A stretch of DNA of 51,887 nt from Mesorhizobium prunaredense. Its GTDB lineage: Bacteria > Pseudomonadota > Alphaproteobacteria > Rhizobiales > Rhizobiaceae. The notes under the pieces were generated by a model. The model had not been told where the DNA came from. It saw only the letters and a program-made list of their open reading frames with translations, and did not search any database. The stretch spans positions 271,673 to 323,559 of the forward strand of contig NZ_FTPD01000067.1 in assembly GCF_900156895.1 (NCBI RefSeq). Reading direction: 5' to 3'. This document shows, in pieces, positions 35,101 to 43,322 of the stretch (position 1 is its first letter; every line of letters starts with the position of its first letter). The translations under genes were made by a program, and so were the position numbers.

Positions 35101-38100
35101 CGAGCCTGCCGCTAGCGCTCGGCAGCACCGAAAGCCCGATCAATCTCGAGTTGCAGGCGCTGTCGGTGGAGGTCGCGGGGCAGGGCATGCAATCGACATT
35201 GAATATCTCCGCGACACTGCCGTCGGTCGCCACCAACCTCGCCAAAGCCGAAGGCGTCGCGCTTGCGCTCCATTCTGACGCCTTCGATCTGAAGGGCCGG
35301 ACAGGGCCGATCTCCGGCACGGTGACGGCGGACAAGATCGGCCTGGACAATCCGACCATCGCGCCGCTGCTCGCCGGAAAGATCACTGCCAAGGTCGCCG
35401 GCGATCTCGCTACCGATACCATCGTCATCGACAGCGGCTCGGTGACGAGCGAGGTACTGGACAGCGGCTTTAATGGAAGGGTCTCCCTGGCCGATGGCGC
35501 CATCGATCTCAACCTCAGGGCGGTTGCGGCTTCCGCAGCACTGCCGGCGGCAGTGCGCGGCGTGCTCGCCGAGCGGACGCAGCTCAGCGCGGCACTGAAG
35601 CGCGACGCCAACGGCAATGTTATCGCCAACGCCATCAGGCTGGTATCAGGTGCATTCAGCGCCGACGGGCAGGCCAGCCTCGCCGACAACAAGGTCAGCG
35701 CCGACGTCAAGGGCGCGCTGGCCGACATCTCGCTTCTGTCGAAGGATGCCAAGGGCGCCATTATGTTCGCGCTGAACGCACAGGGCGCTGGTACAGCGCC
35801 GGACCTGTCGCTGACAGTCCACAGCGACCGGCTTTCGGTGGCGGCGCGAGAAATCACCGGGCTAAAGCTCACCGCGACGGGGAAGGGCGACATCGCCAGA
35901 CCGGCGGCCGATATCTCGCTCACCGGATCCGTCAATGACGAGCCACTCGATTTCAAGGCGTCGCTAGTAACGCGCCAGGGAAAGCGGTCCATAAACGGGC
36001 TAAGCCTGTCATTGGGCGACAACAAAGTTTCGGGCGACCTTGTTCTCGACGATCGATTCCTGCCGCTCGGCACGGTGGCGCTGGATCTACCCGATATCAG
36101 TCCGCTCGCAGCCCTGGCGCTGGAAAAAGCTAACGGCGACGTGCGTGGCACGATCGCCTTCTCGAAGACCGGCAATGCGCCTGATGTCGCCATCAAGGCG
36201 ACCACAGATTCAATTTCGCGCGGCGATCTTTCGGCAACGACGGTCACCATCGATGCGCTGATTGCCAACTATCTCGCCGCACCGGTGATCTCCGGAAAAA
36301 TCCGTGCCGACAGCGTCACCTCCGGCGGCACCGTCATTCGTGGCATCGATGTCGATCTCAAGCGCGACGGCGACTGGACCGGGTTTTCCGGCGGCGCCAC
36401 CGTCGCCGGCATTCCGGCCACCGCCGAAGGCAGGGTGAGGATCGCGGACGGCACGACAAGCATCGAGATCGCCTCCGGCGAGGCGACCATTCGCGGCATC
36501 AAGGCAGGGATAGCGCAGCCGTCGAGCTTAAGCATCGCCAATGGCACCGCAAGCATCGAGAAGCTGATGCTCGATGTCGGCGGCGGATCGGTGACCGTAT
36601 CCGGCACCGCCGGCCCGACGCTCGACCTCGCGGCAGAGTTTTCCGGGCTGCCGGCCGCCCTGGCCAATGATTTTTCACCCGGCCTCGACGCCGCGGGCAC
36701 ATTCCTTGGAACGGCGCAAGTGACGGGACCGTCGGCAGCCCCTGACATTCGTTTCAATGCGCAGCTCAGCGGGGCCGAGACCAGCCAGACCCGCCAGGCG
36801 GGGCTTGGGCCGCTCAACCTCGATGCGGCAGGCAGCTTCTCCTCCGCCGGCGGCGTCGCCATCGACCACGCGACACTTTCAGGAGACAAAATTTCCGGCA
36901 AGGCTGCCGGCACCATCAATCCGAACGGCGCCAGCGATTTTTCGCTCGACCTGGCCTCGACCGGCCCGAGCCTGCCGCTGGCGCTCGGCAGCACCGAAAG
37001 CCCGATCAAGCTCGAGCTGCAGGCGCTTTCGGTAAAGGCTGCAGGGCAGGGCACGCAGCCGCAGCTCGACATTTCCGCTGTTCTGCCTTCGGTCGCCACG
37101 AAATTCAGCGATGTCGAGGGGCTCACGCTGGCATTGCACTCGGACGCTTTCGACGTGAAGAGCCGGACGGGGCCGGTCTCCGGCACGGTGACGGCAAACA
37201 AGATCGGCCTGGACAATCCGACCATAGCGCCGCTGATCGCCGGCAAGATCACGGCACAAGTCGCTGGCAGTCTGGCGACCGACGGCATTGTCATCGACAG
37301 CGGGTCGGTGACGGGCGACGCGCTGAACACCGGCTTCGATGGAAGGATCTCGCTGGCCGACGGCGCCATCGACCTCAACCTCAAGACCGACGCCGTTTCC
37401 GCGGCGCTGCCGGCGGCAGCGCGCGGCGTGCTCGCGCAGCGGACGGAACTCAGTGCCGCGCTGAAGCGCGACGCCGATGGCAATGTCACCGCCAACGCGA
37501 TCAGGCTGGTGTCCGGCGCGCTGACCGCCGACGGGCAGGCAAGCCTTGCCGACAACAAGCTCACCGTCGACATCAAAGGCGCGCTGGCCGACATCTCGCT
37601 TCTGTCCGGGGACGCCAACGGCGCCATCACCTTCGCGCTGAACGCGCAAGGCGCCAGCACCGCGCCCGACCTGTCGCTGACGGTCAACAGCGACCGGCTT
37701 TCGGTGGCCGAACGCGAGATCACCGGGTTGAGCCTCACCGCCACCGGCAAGGCCGATACCGCCAACCCGGCGGCCAATGTCCAATTGACCGGAAATGTCG
37801 CGGGCCAGCCCCTGCAAGGCAGTGCCGTGCTGGCGACATCCGACGGCAAGCGCGCCATCGACGGGCTTTTGCTGTCGCTCGGCAAGAACCGGATATCAGG
37901 CGACCTGGCGCTTGACGAGGCTTTCGTGCCTGAAGGCACCGTGGCGCTCGACCTGCCTGACGTCGGACCGCTGGCAGCGCTTGCGCTGGAAAAGGCGGAA
38001 GGCGACGTGCGTGGCACGATCGTGTTCTCGAAGACCGGCAATGCGCCTGAGGTCACCGTCAAGGCTTCGACGGCGTCGATTACACGCGGCGATGTTTCGG

Positions 38101-40103
38101 CGAAGACGGTCACCATCGACGCATCGATCGCCAACTATCTTGCGGCACCGGTGATCTCCGGGAAAATCCGTGCCGACAGCGTCACCTCCGGCGGCACCGT
38201 CATTCGCGGCATCGATGTCGATCTCACCCGTGACGGCGACTGGACCGGCTTTTCCGGCGGCGCCACCGTCAAGGACATTCCGGCCAAGGCGGCCGGCCGC
38301 GTCAGGGTCGCCAATGGCACGACGACGGTCGAGCTCGCCTCCGGCCAGGCGACCATGCGCGGCATCAAGGCGGCGATCGCCCAGACCTCGACCATCACCA
38401 TCGCCAACGGTACCACTAGCCTGGACAGGCTCGCACTCAACCTCGGCGGCGGCACGGCGACGGTTTCGGGCAAGGTCGGGGAGGCGCTCAACCTCAACGC
38501 AACGCTGGCGCGGGTGCCGATGTCGCTCGCCAACAGTTTCTCGCCGGGCCTCGATGCCGCCGGCTCGATCTCGGGCACGGTGAAGGTGACGGGCGCGCCG
38601 GCCAATCCGGCCGTCGCCTTCAAGGTCGACGCCGCAGGCGTCCAGACGTCGCAGACCCGCGGCGCCGGTTTCGGCGGCATGGGCGTTTCGTCCTCCGGCA
38701 CGTTTTCCGGCAACAGACTGAGCTTCGAGGCCAGCATGAGCGATGCCGCCGGTCTCGGCCTCAAGGGCGGCGGCACGATGACGACGTCGGGCACGCCGAC
38801 GCTTGATCTCGACTTTTCCGGCAAGGTGCCATTCGCCTTCCTGACCCGGACACTGGCCGCGCAAGGCCTTTCGTTGAGCGGCACGGCCGACGTCAATTTG
38901 AAGGTGCGCGGCCCGGCGACGGCGCCAGTGATCTCAGGCACGGTCCGCACGTCGGGCGCCCGCCTGATCGATGCACGCTCGGGACTTGCGATCAACGACA
39001 TCACCGCCGATGTGGCGATCGGCGATGGCGTCGCCAGGATCAACCGCCTGACCGGCAATTTGTCGACGCGCGGCAGCCTGTCGGCCAGTGGCACGGTCGG
39101 CATCAATCCGGCGCAGGGCTTTCCGGCCGACCTGTCGGTCAAGCTCGTCGACGGCCGCTACACCGACGGCAGGGTGGTCACCGCCAATCTCGGCGGCGAC
39201 CTGACCATCAAGGGGCCACTCGCATCGGCGCCGGTGATCTCGGGTACGATCAACCTGGCCAAGACGGTCATCACCGTTCCCGAAAAGCTGCCGGGCTCGC
39301 TGGCGGCGCTCAACGTCAGGCACAAGAACGCACCGGCCGCCGTGCGCGCGCAGGACAAGGCGTTGCGCCCGGCGACGGCGAGCAGCAGCAGCGGTGGCGG
39401 CGGACTCAACCTCGATGTCACGGTCAACGCGCCCAGCCAGATCTTCATCCAGGGCAGGGGCGTCGATGCCGAGCTTGGCGGTTCGCTGCGGCTGACCGGC
39501 CCGGCATCGTCGCCGCAAGCGGTCGGCACCTTTGACTTGCAGCGCGGTCGGCTGTCGATCCTAGCCAAGCGGCTGACCTTCACCGAAGGCACGGTCGGCT
39601 TTTCGGGGTCGCTGGTGCCTTATCTCAATCTCACGGCGACATCGACGACGAGCAGCACCACCGTCACCATCGTGGTGTCGGGCGAGGCGACCAATCCGAA
39701 ATTCAACTTCTCGTCGGTGCCGGCGCTGCCGGAAGACGAGGTTCTGGCGCAACTGATTTTCGGCCGCTCGATGTCGAACCTGTCGCCGCTGCAGATCGCC
39801 CAGCTTGCCGAAGCCGCCGCGCAACTGGCCGGTATCGGCGGCTCGACCTCGCTGCTCCAGAACCTGCGCAGCGCCATCGGCGTCGACGATCTCGACGTCA
39901 TCACCGACGAGGAGGGCGGCACCGCGGTCTCGGCCGGCAAATATCTCAACGACCGCACCTATGTAACGATCCAGAAGGGCGACAAGCCGGGTTCGGGCAA
40001 GGCGGCGATCGATCTCGACGTCGGCCGCGGCGTCAAATTGCGCGGCGAAGCCACCGACGCCGGCGAAGCCAAGGGCGGCGTTTTCTACGAACGCGAGTAC
40101 TGA
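32187..40103 (+). CDS. tamB: Very long TamB translocation and assembly module protein
   Basis: A protein of about 2,638 residues. A single N-terminal membrane anchor (FKRVLRIVLYTLLVLVAAVV) is followed by a long beta-strand-rich, Gly/Ala/Ser/Thr/Asp-rich body. The C-terminal DUF490/TamB domain has FGRSMSNLSPLQIAQLAEAAAQLAG-like sequence around 2525-2550 and ends YEREY. E. coli TamB has about 1,260 residues; the excess comes largely from internal repeats of 622 residues (see repeat entries). The TamB body forms a groove that spans the periplasm and moves hydrophobic cargo, so a longer body means a longer or bent groove. The start overlaps the tamA stop (TGATG). Codon use in the repeats matches the rest of the gene. 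Confidence 0.94.
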   Translation: MTMFKRVLRIVLYTLLVLVAAVVGALVVLTKTERGRANLAGIISTVASTDDQKVTVSGIDGIWSGALTVDHVVLEDRQGAWLVARKVAVDWSPLALLSKNFSAGRVAADRLELARLPVAGTQPSQGGATTLPVSLDIKQIDLPEIALGQALAGSGIAELAARGSFKADAAPLALETRLNITRHDGKQGKVDANIHFAPAENKLNLDLKASEPAGGIIANLLKLPDTPPVNIVVTGTGPVANWSGIGTFVVDGQIVTQLTGRHQLTDKGNYVEAKGDGDFQRFLPDNLKSLFAGKTSFELAGTAIVTGGVEVERASIDSDAVHGTAAGIIDPNGASDLSVELAAKGPPIVLSLGAAAQPVTVAITGATARAFGGGKAPIIDIGASLVSVVAGGTRVDDLVAEIHSDGFDIQDRSGPVTIKLIAGGLNTDVATLAPLVTGRVTADLAGSISKDEIVVDQGTLRSDALNASVTSKVTLADLAMTLKMNADAVSTALPPQIRQVLGERVTFSATATRDQQGLFAANALQLTSGSLSASGTASATGTDIQADIRGTLGDVSVLSPMVGVPVGGAVDFALTASGARSAPDFSVSADSDSLTASGRTVKAIKLTATGKADIVNPAADVALTGSVDDQPLDLRASLVTRDGTRSINGLSLSLADNKVSGDLVLDDSLLPLGTLTLEAPDIGPLAALAGQTAAGDVQGNIRLSNDGGAPTVAIDMTSGSISRGDLAAKTIVVNALVANYLKAPAISGTIKADTVTSGATVISGIGVDLKRDGDWTGFSGGATVAGIPATAEGRVKIADGTTSVEIASGEATIRGIKAAIAQPSTLSIANGAASIEKLMLDVGGGSVTVSGTAGPTLDLAAEFSALPAALANDFSPGLDAAGTLGGTAQVTGPSAAPDIRFDAQLSGAETSQTRQAGLGPLKLDAAGSFSSAGGVAIDHATLSGDKISGKAAGTINPNGASDFSLDLASTGPSLPLALGSTESPINLELQALSVEVAGQGMQSTLNISATLPSVATNLAKAEGVALALHSDAFDLKGRTGPISGTVTADKIGLDNPTIAPLLAGKITAKVAGDLATDTIVIDSGSVTSEVLDSGFNGRVSLADGAIDLNLRAVAASAALPAAVRGVLAERTQLSAALKRDANGNVIANAIRLVSGAFSADGQASLADNKVSADVKGALADISLLSKDAKGAIMFALNAQGAGTAPDLSLTVHSDRLSVAAREITGLKLTATGKGDIARPAADISLTGSVNDEPLDFKASLVTRQGKRSINGLSLSLGDNKVSGDLVLDDRFLPLGTVALDLPDISPLAALALEKANGDVRGTIAFSKTGNAPDVAIKATTDSISRGDLSATTVTIDALIANYLAAPVISGKIRADSVTSGGTVIRGIDVDLKRDGDWTGFSGGATVAGIPATAEGRVRIADGTTSIEIASGEATIRGIKAGIAQPSSLSIANGTASIEKLMLDVGGGSVTVSGTAGPTLDLAAEFSGLPAALANDFSPGLDAAGTFLGTAQVTGPSAAPDIRFNAQLSGAETSQTRQAGLGPLNLDAAGSFSSAGGVAIDHATLSGDKISGKAAGTINPNGASDFSLDLASTGPSLPLALGSTESPIKLELQALSVKAAGQGTQPQLDISAVLPSVATKFSDVEGLTLALHSDAFDVKSRTGPVSGTVTANKIGLDNPTIAPLIAGKITAQVAGSLATDGIVIDSGSVTGDALNTGFDGRISLADGAIDLNLKTDAVSAALPAAARGVLAQRTELSAALKRDADGNVTANAIRLVSGALTADGQASLADNKLTVDIKGALADISLLSGDANGAITFALNAQGASTAPDLSLTVNSDRLSVAEREITGLSLTATGKADTANPAANVQLTGNVAGQPLQGSAVLATSDGKRAIDGLLLSLGKNRISGDLALDEAFVPEGTVALDLPDVGPLAALALEKAEGDVRGTIVFSKTGNAPEVTVKASTASITRGDVSAKTVTIDASIANYLAAPVISGKIRADSVTSGGTVIRGIDVDLTRDGDWTGFSGGATVKDIPAKAAGRVRVANGTTTVELASGQATMRGIKAAIAQTSTITIANGTTSLDRLALNLGGGTATVSGKVGEALNLNATLARVPMSLANSFSPGLDAAGSISGTVKVTGAPANPAVAFKVDAAGVQTSQTRGAGFGGMGVSSSGTFSGNRLSFEASMSDAAGLGLKGGGTMTTSGTPTLDLDFSGKVPFAFLTRTLAAQGLSLSGTADVNLKVRGPATAPVISGTVRTSGARLIDARSGLAINDITADVAIGDGVARINRLTGNLSTRGSLSASGTVGINPAQGFPADLSVKLVDGRYTDGRVVTANLGGDLTIKGPLASAPVISGTINLAKTVITVPEKLPGSLAALNVRHKNAPAAVRAQDKALRPATASSSSGGGGLNLDVTVNAPSQIFIQGRGVDAELGGSLRLTGPASSPQAVGTFDLQRGRLSILAKRLTFTEGTVGFSGSLVPYLNLTATSTTSSTTVTIVVSGEATNPKFNFSSVPALPEDEVLAQLIFGRSMSNLSPLQIAQLAEAAAQLAGIGGSTSLLQNLRSAIGVDDLDVITDEEGGTAVSAGKYLNDRTYVTIQKGDKPGSGKAAIDLDVGRGVKLRGEATDAGEAKGGVFYEREY
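33110..34402 (+). repeat. TamB internal repeat, diverged partial unit 1
   Basis: The protein segment from about EVERASIDSDAVHGTAAG to SLLPLGTLTLEAPDIGPLAAL aligns with the later part of unit 2. Spacing to the matching RSINGLSLSL motif in unit 2 (34122 to 35988) is exactly 1,866 bp, while an earlier anchor (GASDLS to GASDFS, 33183 to 35061) is 1,878 bp apart, so one small indel separates them. Similarity is clear in protein, weaker in DNA. Confidence 0.75.
34403..36268 (+). repeat. TamB internal repeat unit 2 (1,866 bp)
   Basis: First of two full units with a 622-codon period. Anchors such as ATLSGDKISGKAAGTINPNG recur exactly 1,866 bp later with no indel. The segment from about 34490 to 35150 is almost identical in DNA to 36356-37016, while the second halves differ much more. 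Unit limits are arbitrary because the repeat is continuous. Confidence 0.88.
36269..38134 (+). repeat. TamB internal repeat unit 3 (1,866 bp)
   Basis: Second full unit. It keeps the same period to both sides (GLSLSL-type motif at 35988 and GLLLSL at 37854). Its first half nearly copies unit 2, which suggests recent duplication or gene conversion. Confidence 0.88.
38135..38660 (+). repeat. TamB internal repeat, partial unit 4
   Basis: The first 125 bp or so (38146-38266) are nearly identical to 36280-36400. After FSGGATVKDIPAKAAG the match is only at protein level and fades after QTSQTRGAG, where the C-terminal TamB part begins. Confidence 0.8.
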
Positions 40104-40530
40104 AGCCGGCGGGCGCGAAAGGTTCGGCAACCCGACAGTCGTCGCCGTTCTGGCAGCCTGTCCGGGATCGGCTGGCACTGTGCAAAGCTTCGCCAGATGC
40201 GAAATTATGCATGTTGTTATCGCAAAACCGCTGCGCACTTTTGCGCGACATGCATTAGGGATTGTGCGCGTATCAAGGTGCTACGGCGTCCGTTGCGCGG
40301 CCAACCGGATACGCGGCGCTGTGGTGAATGTTTCAGTTTGATCGATGCCGGAGATTCGAACGAAATCTGCCGGGCAATAGCAATTTTGCGCCAAGACTGT
40401 CGTTATCACGCGAACTGCTTCCCTTCCAAAGTTGCACATTCCTTGGCATGTTCCCAACCCGTGCCGTTTTTGACATCATGGCCCGGATGCGGAATGGTAA
40501 AAGGCAGAAAGCCAACAATGGGAGTTCGTG
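40104..40530. other. Gene-free region between tamB and the peptide-type ABC operon, 427 bp
   Basis: No gene is seen. The region holds an imperfect long inverted repeat at 40207-40255 and, near the end, the ribosome site GGGAG for the next gene. A clear promoter could not be named. Confidence 0.6.
40207..40255. terminator. Long interrupted inverted repeat after tamB, possible terminator
   Basis: ATGCATGT (40207-40214) pairs with ACATGCAT (40248-40255), and inside it CGCAAAA (40221-40227) pairs with TTTTGCG (40239-40245). The two-part stem has unequal internal spacers (6 and 2 bases). It lies about 100 bp after the tamB stop. There is no U-tract, so it could instead be a protein-binding site. 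Confidence 0.4.
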
Positions 40531-42186
40531 ATGACAAACTACAAGAGTAATGGCGATCGCGTTCCGGATAACATCCTGGCGATGGCCCAAAAAGCCAAGG
40601 CAAGCAAGGTGGATCGCCGCGAATTCCTGGCTCTGGCCAGCGTGTTCGGAGCGTCGACCGCGATGGCTTACGGAATGCTCGGTCTGGTCGCGCCGACGCC
40701 GGCACTCGCTCAAGAGCCTAAGAAGGGCGGCGTGATCAGGGTTTCGATGTTCGTCAAGGACCAGAAGGACCCGCGCTCCTACGACTGGCCAGAAATGGCG
40801 AATGTGGCGCGCCAGTTCCTTGAGCCATTGGTCAAGTACACGCGCGAATTCACATTCGAGCCGGCTTTGCTCGAAAGCTGGGAAATCAACGACGACGCCA
40901 CCGAATACACGCTCCACGTTCGCCAAGGCGTGACGTGGAACAATGGCGATGCCTTCGGTGTCGATGACGTGATGTTCAACCTTCTGCGTTGGTGCGACGG
41001 AGCAGCAGAAGGCAATTCGATGGCGGCGCGCATGGGCGCACTGGTCGATCCGGCGACGAAGAAGGCCAGGGATGGCGCGATAACGAAGGTCGATGACCAT
41101 ACGATCAAAGTCAAATTTCCGGCGCCCGACATCACCTTCATTCCGGGCGTCTCCGACTATCCCGGCATCATCGTGCATCGCGATTTCGAGAAGAACGGGT
41201 CGAACCTCGTCTCGCACCCGATCGGCACCGGGCCGTTCGAGCTTGTGTCCTACGATGTCGGCTCCAAGGCAGTGCTGAAGCGGCGCGAGAACGGCAAATG
41301 GTGGGGCGGCGAGGCCTACCTCGATGGCGTCGAGTTCATCGACTATGGAGCAGACCCGTCGGCCGCTGTCAGCGCCTTCGAGGCAGGAGAGGTCGATACC
41401 AACTACGAAACCGTCGCCGACTATGTCGATATCCTCGACGGGCTTGGGCTTGTGAAGTCCGAGGTCAACACGGCCGCGACCATCGTGGCGCGCATGAACG
41501 TCAACAACAAACCCTATGACGACCAAAAGGTTCGCAACGCGCTGCAGATGGCGGTCGACAACGCCACCGTTCTTCAGCTCGGCTATGGTGGCCGGGGCAC
41601 GGTGGCGGAAAACCATCATGTTTCGCCGATCCATCCCGAGTATGTGGAATTGCCCAAGAAGGCACGCGATGCGGCGGGCGCCAAGAAGCTGATGGAAGAA
41701 TCCGGCCATGCCGATTTCGAGCACGACCTGATCACCACCGACGAGGATTGGCACAAGAACACCGGCGATACGATAGCCGCGCAGATGCGCGAGGCGGGTC
41801 TGAAGGTGAAGCGCACCGTGCTGCCGGGTGCCACCTTCTGGAACGACTGGACCAAATATCCCTTCTCGATGACAACCTGGAACATGCGTCCGCTGGGTGT
41901 TCAGATCCTGGTGCTTGGGTATCGCAGCGGCGAAGCCTGGAACGAGACCGCCTATGCCAACCCCGAGTTCGACAAAAAGCTTGCCGAAGCGACAGCGCAG
42001 CCCGATGTCGAAAAGCGCAAGCTGCTGATGAAGGATCTCGAGCAGATCCTGCAGGATTCCGGCATTATCATCCAGCCCTACTGGCGCTCGCTCTACAATC
42101 ACTCGGCCACCTACGTAAAGAACCACGGCATGCACCCGACCAACGAGCACGATTTCTACCGGGTATGGCTCGACAAGGAGGCATGA
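40531..42186 (+). CDS. Tat-exported ABC transporter binding protein, peptide/nickel family (SBP_bac_5)
   Basis: A 551-residue solute-binding protein. The N-terminus has a twin-arginine signal: RR at 29-30 in VDRREFLALASVFG, with cleavage expected after PALA (60), so the folded protein is exported by Tat. The mature part shows the family 5 pattern: ALLESWEINDDATEYTLHVRQGVTW, NGDAFGVDDVMFNLL, IGTGPFELVSYD and WWGGEAYLDGVEF. Family 5 proteins bind peptides but also opines, betaines, sugars and other compounds, so the ligand is open. The downstream methyltransferase and demethylating dehydrogenase hint at a methylated amine (inference). Ribosome site GGGAG before ATG 40531. Confidence 0.92.
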   Translation: MTNYKSNGDRVPDNILAMAQKAKASKVDRREFLALASVFGASTAMAYGMLGLVAPTPALAQEPKKGGVIRVSMFVKDQKDPRSYDWPEMANVARQFLEPLVKYTREFTFEPALLESWEINDDATEYTLHVRQGVTWNNGDAFGVDDVMFNLLRWCDGAAEGNSMAARMGALVDPATKKARDGAITKVDDHTIKVKFPAPDITFIPGVSDYPGIIVHRDFEKNGSNLVSHPIGTGPFELVSYDVGSKAVLKRRENGKWWGGEAYLDGVEFIDYGADPSAAVSAFEAGEVDTNYETVADYVDILDGLGLVKSEVNTAATIVARMNVNNKPYDDQKVRNALQMAVDNATVLQLGYGGRGTVAENHHVSPIHPEYVELPKKARDAAGAKKLMEESGHADFEHDLITTDEDWHKNTGDTIAAQMREAGLKVKRTVLPGATFWNDWTKYPFSMTTWNMRPLGVQILVLGYRSGEAWNETAYANPEFDKKLAEATAQPDVEKRKLLMKDLEQILQDSGIIIQPYWRSLYNHSATYVKNHGMHPTNEHDFYRVWLDKEA

Positions 42187-42196
42187 CCAACGCGTA

Positions 42197-42226
42197 TAGA
42201 GAGAGGGGCTGCAGCCCCTCTCTCTA
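42197..42226. repeat. Perfect 30-bp palindrome between binding protein and permease
   Basis: TAGAGAGAGGGGCTG and its exact complement meet at 42211/42212. In RNA it forms a strong hairpin 11 bp after the binding-protein stop. No U-tract follows, so it more likely stabilises the upstream mRNA or dampens read-through, giving more binding protein than permease, a known arrangement in ABC operons. Confidence 0.7.
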
Positions 42227-42275
42227 GCTCAATTGTTGATCTTTCTTACCCCAACCAAACCGGCAGGGGCATAAA

Positions 42276-43310
42276 ATGTTTGCATTCGTTTTCAGACGGC
42301 TCGGCACCATGCTTCTCACCATGCTGTGCCTGACGATGGTCGTGTTCTTTCTGATCAATCTCGAACCCAATTTGAAAAAGCTGGCGATCAGCCAGACCGA
42401 AATGCATACCTCCGCCGAGCAGCTCGAAAGCTGGCTGGTCAACCATGGCTACCGCCAGAATTTCTTCTCCCGGTATGGCCAATGGCTGGGTATCGTGCCC
42501 AAACAGCCGGTCACAGACCCGGCAACGGGCAAACCCACGCGACGATTTTCCTTCTGCAACGATCCTGTCGAGCCGACATTCTCAGGCGTGCTGCAGGGTG
42601 ACTTCGGCTGCTCGACCAAGTTCAAGACGACGGTCGCGTCGAAGCTTTTCCCGGCGCTAGGTGCTACCGGAATCCTGATGTTCTGGGTGCTTGTGGTGAT
42701 GGTGCCGATCTCGCTGCTGATCGGCATCCTCGCCGGCATGCGCGAAGGCTCGCGAACCGACCGGACCTTGTCTGTCGCCTCGATCGCCTCGACGGCGACG
42801 CCCGAATATGTCTCGGGCGTCATATTCACCGTCATCTTCGCCTCATGGCTCGGCCTGCTGAACGGTTCGGCGGCTTCGGCCAGCCGGGGCATCACCTTCT
42901 ACAACTTCACCTTGCCGGTGATGACGCTGGCGATCTATGGCATCGGCTATATCGCCCGCATGACCCGCGCCTCGATGGTCGAGGTGATGACGCAGCAATA
43001 TATCCGCACCGCCCGGTTGAAGGGCCTCTCCTTCGGCAGCGTCGTGGTCAAGCACGCGTTGCGCAACGCCCTGATCGCGCCGTTCACCGTCATCATGCTG
43101 CAATTTCCCTGGCTGCTCACCGGCGTCGTCATTGTCGAGGTGATGTTCCGCTACCAGGGATTTGGCTACACGCTGGTCGAGGCGGCCGGCAACAACGATA
43201 TCGATCTTTTGCTCGGCTGCTCCCTGGTCTCGGTGTTCATCGTCCTGATCACGCAGCTCATTTCCGATGTCGGCTACGCGTTTCTCAATCCGCGTATCAG
43301 AGTTCAATAG
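42276..43310 (+). CDS. Peptide-type ABC transporter permease (DppB-like)
   Basis: A 344-residue permease beginning MFAFVFRRLGTMLLTMLCLTMVVFFL, typical of the DppB/OppB group, with the usual large periplasmic part after TM1. The ATPase-contact loop reads IRTARLKGLSFGSVVVKHALRNALI. A later CNDPVEPTFSGVLQGDFGCSTKFKT segment is the conserved pre-TM2 region. It forms the channel with the permease at 43323. Confidence 0.92.
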   Translation: MFAFVFRRLGTMLLTMLCLTMVVFFLINLEPNLKKLAISQTEMHTSAEQLESWLVNHGYRQNFFSRYGQWLGIVPKQPVTDPATGKPTRRFSFCNDPVEPTFSGVLQGDFGCSTKFKTTVASKLFPALGATGILMFWVLVVMVPISLLIGILAGMREGSRTDRTLSVASIASTATPEYVSGVIFTVIFASWLGLLNGSAASASRGITFYNFTLPVMTLAIYGIGYIARMTRASMVEVMTQQYIRTARLKGLSFGSVVVKHALRNALIAPFTVIMLQFPWLLTGVVIVEVMFRYQGFGYTLVEAAGNNDIDLLLGCSLVSVFIVLITQLISDVGYAFLNPRIRVQ

Positions 43311-43322
43311 GGGATCGAGCGG

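Noticed and set aside
34403..38134. Two equal 621-codon open frames on the minus strand exactly end to end
   Set aside because: They mirror the 1,866-bp tamB repeats. The sense frame continues through tamA-tamB with family motifs; the antisense frames have none. They were useful only as a sign of the repeat.
33110..38660. CRISPR-like array
   Set aside because: The repeats are 1,866 bp long, in frame and coding, with no short repeats or spacers.
40104..40530. Small gene in the gap after tamB
   Set aside because: Short open frames exist on both strands but none has a ribosome site, a family motif or codon use like the neighbours.
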